Positions 44,594 to 52,153 of a stretch of DNA of 64,000 bases are shown here, in pieces (the stretch's first letter is position 1; each line of letters opens with the position of its first letter). The notes under the pieces are model-generated. The model was not told the DNA's origin. It saw only the letters and a program-made list of their open reading frames with translations, and made no database searches. The position numbers were made by a program, and so were the translations under genes. This DNA is from an uncultured Moraxella sp. (GTDB lineage: Bacteria > Pseudomonadota > Gammaproteobacteria > Pseudomonadales > Moraxellaceae). The stretch is from positions 27,968 to 91,967 of the forward strand of contig NZ_CAMCBS010000007.1 in the NCBI RefSeq assembly GCF_945873075.1, written 5' to 3'.

Positions 44594-47314
44594 ATGAATC
44601 GTAGTTATCGTGTTATTTTTAATCGTGCTTTGGGTGTGTGGCAATGTGTTTCTGAAATCGCCAAAGCTCGTGGTAAATCATCAAGCAAAACAGTATTAGC
44701 ACCTTTGGCTGTAGCAGTTGCTATGGCAAGTAGTCCTGCGATGGCAAAAGAGCTTATTATTAATTCGGATGAATATCATTCAGGTAGCACGACCTATAAA
44801 CATAATGATGACAATATATTGGTAGCTAGCGAATATGACTCTCAAGCGACAGTCAGTCTTAGCAATGGTGCAACTGGAGCAATGACCGCTAAGGGTGACC
44901 ATGCCAATGAAGAATATAAACATATTTCTATCGGTCTTAAAGGTAAAGGCACATTAAATATTGATAATGCTACCGTCCAATCAGCTGATAGCATCGAGTT
45001 GGGTGGCTATGCACGCACAGATAACGGTGTGGTAACAAAGCAAGCTGAGGGCGTGGTAAACGTCACCAATATGGGCAAGCTGAATGCAGATTGGTTTTTG
45101 CTTGTTGGCGCAGGTGGTATTGGTACGCTTAATATCAATAGTGGCTCATCAGCAAAGGCAACCGAAATCTATCTTGCAGCTGGTGATACCGGTCAAGGAA
45201 CTGTTAATGTAGATGGCGCCAATTCCAAACTTGAAGCTAGTTTGATTACACTCGGTGCTGAGAAAGGGACAGGCACTCTAAATGTGAGTAATGACGCAAC
45301 AGTCAATGCTGATATGATTATGGTGGGTGAGCTTGGACATGGTAAGCTACAAGTGACCAATGGCGCCAATCTTAATGTTAAAAATATTGCTCGCGCACCA
45401 GAAGCGCAGTCATCACACATCATCTTTGATGGTGCAGATATTCGTGTTATGGGTAATAATTTCTCGGGAGAGAAGTTTTTCTTGGATTTTACCCCCAATG
45501 ACCGCATTGAAATCGGTGATGGTGGCTTGGAGTTTAACACCAATGGGTTTGATGTGACTATCAATCCAAATGCCGTCATTCGTAATATCAGTACCAAATC
45601 TGCTGATGAACAAGTTGGTTTTGTTAAGCGTGGTAAAGGTACACTTACTATGCACTTTAATAGTGCACATTTTGGTGATGTCTTAACTGTGCGCGATGGT
45701 GTATTGAAGATTACTGGCAAAGATTACACCATGAATGGCGAAGAATTGCGCATTGTTCTTACTGATGCTAATAACTACGGACAGCTCCTTTGGGAAGGCA
45801 AGCTAGATGTGAGCAAGGGTAAGCTCTCTGTCAAAGCCCGTGATGCTGTTCGTCAGCTTATCAATAGTAACACCGCTACCCAATGGAATGATGTGGTTAA
45901 GGCGACGACATTGAGCGGTCAGTTTGGGCAGTTTGATGTGGTGGATGATGACGGCACTACCATCCAAAATACAGGCATCAATCCTGTCTATGAGGGTAAC
46001 AGCGTACATCTAAAATTGGTAGGCGTGACAAAACCAGTTCAGCCTACAGAGCCAACCAAACCTGTAGAGCCAGTAACGCCAGTTCAACCTACTCAGCCGG
46101 TAGAGCCGGTTCAGCCGACAGACCCATTCCCGTTCCATCCTGATTTCCCGCATTATCATGCGGTGCAAAAGACTCAGGCAACTGAATTGGGCAATCTTGC
46201 CAAAGCATTGGATACGGTGCTTACAGCAGACACCACACTTGGTGCGATTGTCAATTTGGCTGAAAATGCAGAAGATGCAACCAAGCCTGAACAAAATGCT
46301 GCAAACTTTGTGGCAAGCTTACAACCTGTGGTGAATGCCAAAGCTGCAAATATCATCCATGAGCAACAAAACATCGCCACGCAGTCAATCACTGATCGTA
46401 TCTTTAATACTCGTACCAGTATTGCACAAGGTTCTGATGCAGACGGTCACTCAGTATTCAAGCGTAGCGAAGATTTGAGCAATCAAGTCTGGATTCAGGC
46501 GCTAGGCTATAGCCATCAGCTGGACAAAAAAGACCAGCTGGCAGGTTATGACGGCTCATCTTATGGCACTGTCATTGGTGTCGATGGTATGCTGACTGAT
46601 AATCTGCGCATCGGTGGTGCGGTTGGCTACTCAAAAGGTGATTTGGATTCTGTAGGTGCAACCAAACAATCGCTCAAATCAGATACCACCCAAGGCTATC
46701 TGTATGCTGATTATGCAGCGAGCGAAGAGACGCATCTAAATGGCTTTGTGAGCTATGGCACATCCAATATCAAGACGGAGCGTGATGTCACCTTGGCAAG
46801 CACTACTCAAGTTGCAAAAGCGGACTATGATAGCAGCATCAGCCAAGCTGGTTTTGGTATTGACCATCGTATCGGTTCTGAGCACAATCATGTATCGCCA
46901 TACTTCCAAGTACGCTTCACTCAAGTGCAAACAGATGCCTATGCAGAAACTGGGCTATCTCAGAATCTGAGTGGCTTGCATTATAAATCAGATAAGCAAA
47001 AATACCATACCTTGCGCCATACCGCAGGTGTGCATTTCGCTAAAGCGTTGGCGAATAATGTGCAGTTGACAGGTCATCTGGCAGGTCATTATGACCAATC
47101 ATCGAATGATCGTGTATTGATGGCGTTTGAAGGTCAGCCTGAACAGCTGTTCGATGCCAATGTACGCAAAGCTGAGAAATTGGCAGGCTCGGCAGGTCTA
47201 GGCTTGCGCTTCCAACCTAGTCAAGCACTGGAGCTGGGTGCGCAGTATTCGGGCGAGTTCCGCAAAGATCAACAAGATCATGGCGCGGTACTACAGCTGA
47301 AATATAAGTTCTAA
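44594..47314 (+). CDS. Classical autotransporter with ESPR signal
   Basis: 906 residues. The extended signal peptide region MNRSYRVIFNRALGVWQCVS is followed by a hydrophobic core and a cleavage site after PAMA. The passenger (about 53-490) has glycine- and asparagine-rich repeats typical of a right-handed beta-helix (GTLNVSNDATVNADMIMVG, GKLQVTNGANLNVKN). A Pro-Thr-Val linker (about 490-525; PTEPTKPVEPVTPVQPTQP) leads to the translocator, a 12-strand barrel from about residue 640 ending LQLKYKF. I see no protease triad or lipase motif, so an adhesin-like or pertactin-like role is most likely. Downstream of the HTH-NBR1 gene but with its own leader. Confidence 0.92.
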   Translation: MNRSYRVIFNRALGVWQCVSEIAKARGKSSSKTVLAPLAVAVAMASSPAMAKELIINSDEYHSGSTTYKHNDDNILVASEYDSQATVSLSNGATGAMTAKGDHANEEYKHISIGLKGKGTLNIDNATVQSADSIELGGYARTDNGVVTKQAEGVVNVTNMGKLNADWFLLVGAGGIGTLNINSGSSAKATEIYLAAGDTGQGTVNVDGANSKLEASLITLGAEKGTGTLNVSNDATVNADMIMVGELGHGKLQVTNGANLNVKNIARAPEAQSSHIIFDGADIRVMGNNFSGEKFFLDFTPNDRIEIGDGGLEFNTNGFDVTINPNAVIRNISTKSADEQVGFVKRGKGTLTMHFNSAHFGDVLTVRDGVLKITGKDYTMNGEELRIVLTDANNYGQLLWEGKLDVSKGKLSVKARDAVRQLINSNTATQWNDVVKATTLSGQFGQFDVVDDDGTTIQNTGINPVYEGNSVHLKLVGVTKPVQPTEPTKPVEPVTPVQPTQPVEPVQPTDPFPFHPDFPHYHAVQKTQATELGNLAKALDTVLTADTTLGAIVNLAENAEDATKPEQNAANFVASLQPVVNAKAANIIHEQQNIATQSITDRIFNTRTSIAQGSDADGHSVFKRSEDLSNQVWIQALGYSHQLDKKDQLAGYDGSSYGTVIGVDGMLTDNLRIGGAVGYSKGDLDSVGATKQSLKSDTTQGYLYADYAASEETHLNGFVSYGTSNIKTERDVTLASTTQVAKADYDSSISQAGFGIDHRIGSEHNHVSPYFQVRFTQVQTDAYAETGLSQNLSGLHYKSDKQKYHTLRHTAGVHFAKALANNVQLTGHLAGHYDQSSNDRVLMAFEGQPEQLFDANVRKAEKLAGSAGLGLRFQPSQALELGAQYSGEFRKDQQDHGAVLQLKYKF

Positions 47315-47330
47315 TCCAATTGATCACCAC

Positions 47331-47369
47331 AACCAAAGGCAGGCTTTGTGCTTGCCTTTGGTTTTTTTT
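47331..47369 (+). terminator. Rho-independent terminator after the autotransporter gene
   Basis: Stem AACCAAAGGCA / TGCCTTTGGTT followed by eight T, 17 bases after the stop. Confidence 0.9.
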
Positions 47370-47399
47370 GTTTGTAGAGTTAATCGGGCTTAAACAGAC

Positions 47400-49556
47400 T
47401 TAATCAGACCGTTGCTCAAGATGTGCATACAAAATCTTGCGCAGTTGTAGGATGGTTTTTGGGTTTTCGTGGATATTATGACTGCCTGTGATGATGGTCT
47501 CGCTGGTTGCGCCATCTAGGTGCGAACTGCTATACGGCACGATACCATCAGAGATTTTGTCACCGACGCTATCGCCTGCTTGATGGATGCCTTTGTTATC
47601 CCCCATGATGGTGTGATATGCTACCTTTGGGTGAATTTGCACATCTTTGGTCAGTGCCACAAACGATGAGCGATCTGATAGCTGACTTGCACCATTTTGT
47701 AGATATAACGAACCCAGCACGCTGTTATCATCTTCACCCAGATTCATCAGCGTATTACCGACCATTTGGGTGAGATCAAGTGGTAAGTGAATGATGCGTC
47801 GTGCTGCACGAGTGAACCAGCGATCGGCATAATCCGTCCCACGAAACGGCGCAGACAAAAACACCGCCGTATCTACCTGCGGCAGGGCATTGAGCGTGAA
47901 CCGCTGTTCGAGTGCTTGTTTTTGAGCATAGCTCATTTGGTTGTACAGTTTGCGTTGGTCTTTACTTTCTAGCTGTTGTAGCTTGGGCATCAGCTTATCA
48001 TCGGACACCATCAGTCGTGAGATGACACCGCCCATGCTATGCCCAATCAAGATGGCATTATGACTGGCTACATCATCACCTGTCGGATCGACACTGGCAA
48101 AGCTGTGCTCAATGAGCTTAGCGATTTGGTAGCGATTTTCTAAAATGGGTAAGTTGGTCGAATACGCAATTTGCCACACCTGATAGCGTTCGTTCAGCTC
48201 GGGGTCGGATAGCAGTGTATTGGTAAGATTGACCCACGTTGCAGGACTAGATGCCAAGCCATGTAGCATGATGACGACTTTTTGGTTGGGGTCATAAGGC
48301 TCAAGCATGAACAGTTGTGGTAGGGCAATGCTGTCTTTTTTGGCAAGCATATTTAGGATGCTAAGCTGTTTAAGCTGATTTTCAGACAGCCATAGCGCAT
48401 AGCCTGCCGAGAAATTAGCCGATAGTGGATACTGCTTGCCCAAAACTTCAATACTTTTATGCTGTCTTGGGTCAAATTGATAAGCATAAAAATCATGGCT
48501 ATTTAGCACTTCATCAATGTTATCACCTTTTGGTAGGATTAGTGCTGTGACGAGCATATGTCCTAGCTGATGGATCCGGGCATCGTATTGTGGATTGTTG
48601 GGGCTAGGCACTGGCTTATCGGTATGATTGCCAAGCTTGTCAGTGATATTGACAGTGTAGCGATCATGAAATGAACCAACAAAACTCACCCCTAAGCCAG
48701 AGCGCCGCGAGCTGATATCAAGCTTGGCAAGTCTGGTGTCATAGGCTGAAATCATCTCAGAAAAAGTCGCTTCACGAGATTGAGCGATTTTCCCCAAAAA
48801 ATCAGGATGATTTTCGATGTGTAATATCAGGCTTTGGTCACCTTGAGCTTGTTTTGTGGTGATTTTTGCAAGTAGTGCTTGATGATAGATGGGATCAAGA
48901 GTAGGGTTTGAAAGTGGATAATGCTGAATCGTCGCATCCAAAAAAATCCCTTTATCTTGGCGATATAGCTGTGCAATGATGCCGTTAATCGCAAGATGGT
49001 ATAAATCCTGAGTGCGTACATCGGTCTCATCGACGAATGCAGCTGTCCGCTCAGTGTGTGTCAATTCTGGATAAAAGATATATGCATAGCTATACTTGAT
49101 GGTCTGATACAATGCGTCACGATACTCTTGTATGCACGAAAGCTGAAGCTGCTTTCTTTGTTGTAGCTCTTGTGGGCTTGGTGGCTGATTGGTGTAATAT
49201 TCATCGATAGGCGGTCTATCAAGCTCGGTACGGCACTCATCACGAGCGGCGAGCTGCTCAGCATGGGCGTAGTAGAGTTCAGCAAAGGTACTCAATAGGC
49301 GCTTTTGATCGGCGGCAAGCAGACTGTGGTCAATGCTACTCAAACAAGCGTCAAGATCGGCAAGACAGCTATCTTGATTAAATCCTGATGATAGTAACAC
49401 CGAACGAGTTTGTGAGCTGACGGTACTGCTGGTCACGATGCTACTGCGATTTTGTTCAAGCACTTTAGCAGGGACATGATTGGCAGTGTGTAAGCCGCTA
49501 CAACTTGTTAAAACTAAAGTGCCAATGGCAACAGCCAAAGTGCGAACGCTTTTCAT
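47400..49556 (-). CDS. Large lipase-like alpha/beta hydrolase lipoprotein
   Basis: 718 residues. Signal peptide with lipobox (LAVAIGTLVLTSCSGL). A helical N-terminal region of about 380 residues with no recognised domain is followed by an alpha/beta hydrolase: oxyanion loop VVIMLHGLASSPATWVN near 430, nucleophile elbow LIGHSMGGVISRLMV near 505, and a late histidine in TGSHNIHENP near 695. The hydrolase resembles esterases/lipases that act on acyl esters. Location is probably the outer or inner membrane, periplasm-facing or surface-exposed. Single gene, convergent with the autotransporter. Confidence 0.82.
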   Translation of the reverse strand: MKSVRTLAVAIGTLVLTSCSGLHTANHVPAKVLEQNRSSIVTSSTVSSQTRSVLLSSGFNQDSCLADLDACLSSIDHSLLAADQKRLLSTFAELYYAHAEQLAARDECRTELDRPPIDEYYTNQPPSPQELQQRKQLQLSCIQEYRDALYQTIKYSYAYIFYPELTHTERTAAFVDETDVRTQDLYHLAINGIIAQLYRQDKGIFLDATIQHYPLSNPTLDPIYHQALLAKITTKQAQGDQSLILHIENHPDFLGKIAQSREATFSEMISAYDTRLAKLDISSRRSGLGVSFVGSFHDRYTVNITDKLGNHTDKPVPSPNNPQYDARIHQLGHMLVTALILPKGDNIDEVLNSHDFYAYQFDPRQHKSIEVLGKQYPLSANFSAGYALWLSENQLKQLSILNMLAKKDSIALPQLFMLEPYDPNQKVVIMLHGLASSPATWVNLTNTLLSDPELNERYQVWQIAYSTNLPILENRYQIAKLIEHSFASVDPTGDDVASHNAILIGHSMGGVISRLMVSDDKLMPKLQQLESKDQRKLYNQMSYAQKQALEQRFTLNALPQVDTAVFLSAPFRGTDYADRWFTRAARRIIHLPLDLTQMVGNTLMNLGEDDNSVLGSLYLQNGASQLSDRSSFVALTKDVQIHPKVAYHTIMGDNKGIHQAGDSVGDKISDGIVPYSSSHLDGATSETIITGSHNIHENPKTILQLRKILYAHLEQRSD

Positions 49557-49580
49557 AAAATCACCATCTTAAAAGTGCAT

Positions 49581-49610
49581 AAAATCCGCATAGCACGCCA
49601 TGCGGATTTT
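49581..49610 (-). terminator. Rho-independent terminator after the TPR protein gene
   Basis: Minus-strand stem AAAATCCGCAT / ATGCGGATTTT, 20 bases beyond the TPR gene stop and just upstream of the lipase gene. Confidence 0.75.
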
Positions 49611-49630
49611 AAGTGGTTTATCAAGGATGA

Positions 49631-50449
49631 TTATTGCTCGATAGATTTGATATTCAAATTGTTATCAGCAATACTCCAAATATAGAAGTTGCCACTTTCG
49701 ACTAGGCGAATTTGTTCAGCGATTTGTGCATTGTTTGGATTTTTGGCAGCCAAGTCACGCAAGCGCTTTAGTGCTGCACTCTTATTATCGCTCAAAAGAT
49801 CAGCTTGGGCAATACTTTGTTCAGCTTCCACAAAACCAAGTGATGCTGCCTTATCCAAGTATTTACGACCTTCTTTGAATGCGCCAGTTTCTGATAGCAT
49901 CATACCAAGTAGGAAGTTTGCTTCTGCATTATTTGGATCAACTTGTAGTGCTTTTTGCATGTGTGCTGATGCACGCAATGTGTAATCCGTGCCGATGTTC
50001 ATATTGCGAGCCATGCCATTGATTTTGGCGGCACGCAGAAGCACATCGATTGATGCATCTGGTGCAGTCGCCAGTGGCTCAATCCAGTCTGATAGATACT
50101 TAATATTTTCTTTGGCAACATATTCAGCGGTGCGTGATGGGAAGTTGGTTGGGTAGTGACGAGCATTTGGGGCGATGTCGTCCAAGAACTCATCCATCAA
50201 GGTGACATCCATCATCACAGATGCTGATTTGTTGGCAGGTACAAGCACGGTTGGGATGGTTTTTAGATCACTGATTGCGACGGTTGGTGCAGGTAGACCA
50301 CGAACTGGACTTTTCAGCTGATTTGGCAAGCCTGCGTGGTTGATACCTTGAGTCAGCTCACCGCGTAGGCGTGGGCTTTGGGTGGCAGCTTGTGCGGTGG
50401 TAGTTGCGATGATGGCAGTAGCCAATAGTCCAAGAGCAATTTTTTTCAT
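49631..50449 (-). CDS. Exported TPR-repeat protein
   Basis: 272 residues from the ATG at 50449 (MKKIALGLLATAIIATTTAQAAT), with a clear signal peptide cut after AQA; the track start at 50656 lies in upstream sequence. The C-terminal half has tetratricopeptide helices (YTLRASAHMQKALQVDPNNAEANFLLGMMLSETGAFKEGRKYLDKAASLGFVEAEQ, then ALKRLRDLAAKNPNNAQIAEQI). The N-terminal mature part is proline-rich. A periplasmic scaffold is likely; partner unknown. Confidence 0.78.
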   Translation of the reverse strand: MKKIALGLLATAIIATTTAQAATQSPRLRGELTQGINHAGLPNQLKSPVRGLPAPTVAISDLKTIPTVLVPANKSASVMMDVTLMDEFLDDIAPNARHYPTNFPSRTAEYVAKENIKYLSDWIEPLATAPDASIDVLLRAAKINGMARNMNIGTDYTLRASAHMQKALQVDPNNAEANFLLGMMLSETGAFKEGRKYLDKAASLGFVEAEQSIAQADLLSDNKSAALKRLRDLAAKNPNNAQIAEQIRLVESGNFYIWSIADNNLNIKSIEQ

Positions 50450-50573
50450 AGATACATCCAAATAAGTGAATTGAAAAATTTTAAGAATCATAACAGATTT
50501 TTGGGTGATTTGGGGTAAATTTTTTTCAATGGATTTGCATAAATTGTTGTGATTTTGTTGCACAGCATTATCG

Positions 50574-51905
50574 CTAACCAAGTAGCGGCTCACCATCAGT
50601 ATTGATTGGCAGACTATCTTTGTAGCGCATGAGTTTTTTGAACAATACCATGCCAAAAATCAGATTAATCACCCCAACTGTCAAAAATAGCTGACCCAAA
50701 TCCAAGCCAAGTAAGGTCAAAATCACGATGGCAAAGATGGCAGAGATGACCATATAAATCGCATTGAAGATATTATTGGCACCGACAACGCGTGAACGAT
50801 GCTCAACTGGTGCATAAGCTTGCATGCTAGTATATAGTGGTACGATGTACAAGCCGCCACAGACACCAAGCATAAATAGCTCAATAAATACCGCTAATAC
50901 ACCATCGACTTCTAGTAGCTCGCTGACGCTAAATGGCAGAGTGCTTGGGCTGATGTGTACTTGAGAAAGTGAGAAATATAGCGCCACAGCAAAGATGCTC
51001 AAGCCTGCGATACCGATGGGTAATAGGCGAAAACTGACTTGGTTTTTGGTCAGTGTTTTGCATAATAACGAGCCGACTGCCGTACCGACAGAAAATAGCG
51101 TCAATAAAAACACCACCACGGACTCATCGCCGTGTAGCACAACTTTGGTGACTTCGGGGACTTGGGTCAAAAAAGTCGCCCCATAGAACCAAAACCAGCT
51201 ATTGCCCATGATAATAAAAAATAGCAGTGGTAAGCTGTGTAGATATCTGACGATAGAGAAGCTTGTGCGAAAGATATTCCAATCGATGCGTAAGTCAGAG
51301 GCATGAACGACGGTTATGGGGATTTGGCGAGCAGCTAAATAGCCAAGTAGTGAGACGGTGATTAGCACAGCGCTAAGCCAATATTCTGAAAAATACAGCT
51401 GAGTCAGCACACCTGCTGTCATCATACCGATCAAGATAGCAAGGCTAGTACTGGTCTGAAATAGCCCATTAGCACCGACCAATTCGTCTTTATGCATCGC
51501 TTCAGGCAGATAGGCGTATTTGATTGGACCAAAAAAAGTTGATTGGGTGCCAGTCATAAATAATGCCAAAAAAAGCAACCAATAAATCTCATAAATCAGA
51601 CCAATGGCAGCAACGATCATGATGATGATTTCGATCAGCTTGATCCAACGAGTCAGCCAAGATTTTTCATATTTATCAGCGATTTGTCCTGCCAGTGCAG
51701 AAAACAGAAAAAATGGCAATATAAATAGCAATGCAGCAAGATTGTTAAGCAAGCTGACTTCCATGCCAAGCTTAACAGCGGCTGAATAGGTCAGCATCAA
51801 AATCAATGCTTGTTTAAAGACATTATCATTAAACGCCCCAAAAAATTGGGTAAAAAACATTGAGTTAAACGCACGGCGACGAAATAAAGTAAGCTGACTT
51901 GCCAT
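50574..51905 (-). CDS. MFS transporter, LplT-like lysophospholipid transporter
   Basis: 443 residues from the ATG at 51905 (MASQLTLFRRRAFNSMF). The pattern FFTQFFGAFNDNVFKQALI in helix 1, GQIADKYEKSWLTRW in loop 2-3, and QSTFFGPIKYAYLPEAMHKDELVGANG is that of LplT and of the transporter half of LplT-Aas fusions. LplT flips lysophospholipids inward for reacylation by Aas. No acyltransferase is fused or adjacent here. Divergent from tamA. Both systems serve the envelope. Confidence 0.83.
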   Translation of the reverse strand: MASQLTLFRRRAFNSMFFTQFFGAFNDNVFKQALILMLTYSAAVKLGMEVSLLNNLAALLFILPFFLFSALAGQIADKYEKSWLTRWIKLIEIIIMIVAAIGLIYEIYWLLFLALFMTGTQSTFFGPIKYAYLPEAMHKDELVGANGLFQTSTSLAILIGMMTAGVLTQLYFSEYWLSAVLITVSLLGYLAARQIPITVVHASDLRIDWNIFRTSFSIVRYLHSLPLLFFIIMGNSWFWFYGATFLTQVPEVTKVVLHGDESVVVFLLTLFSVGTAVGSLLCKTLTKNQVSFRLLPIGIAGLSIFAVALYFSLSQVHISPSTLPFSVSELLEVDGVLAVFIELFMLGVCGGLYIVPLYTSMQAYAPVEHRSRVVGANNIFNAIYMVISAIFAIVILTLLGLDLGQLFLTVGVINLIFGMVLFKKLMRYKDSLPINTDGEPLLG

Positions 51906-52034
51906 AAAAAAGTATTCTGCAAAATGGGTGTGGTTTGGCTTTGATGGCATTTTGTGTTACAGTGTCGCTTAATCTGCGATCAGCGCCCAAAATACGCCAA
52001 AAGTTTGGGATTTAATGCCTGCCAAGCCTTGAAA

Positions 52035-52053
52035 TTTTGTTATAATAACAAAA
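52035..52053. promoter_or_regulatory. Palindrome around a TATAAT in the lplT-tamA divergent region
   Basis: TTTTGTTAT-A-ATAACAAAA has perfect 9-base arms around one base and contains TATAAT (52041-52046). No good -35 box was found at 17 bases. Either a shared promoter element or an operator. Confidence 0.4.
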
Positions 52054-52153
52054 ATCACTGCGGTTGATTGTAACTTTTGTTATGATTTTAACCATTTTGG
52101 ACAATAAATATTCAAATATATCATTGACATTAGATGATTTTTATGAGTGTGTT

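Noticed and set aside
44594-47314. Trimeric autotransporter (YadA-type) for the 906-aa protein
   Set aside because: ESPR and a full-length single-chain 12-strand barrel with a long beta-helix passenger fit the classical type; no YadA anchor of 70-100 residues is visible.
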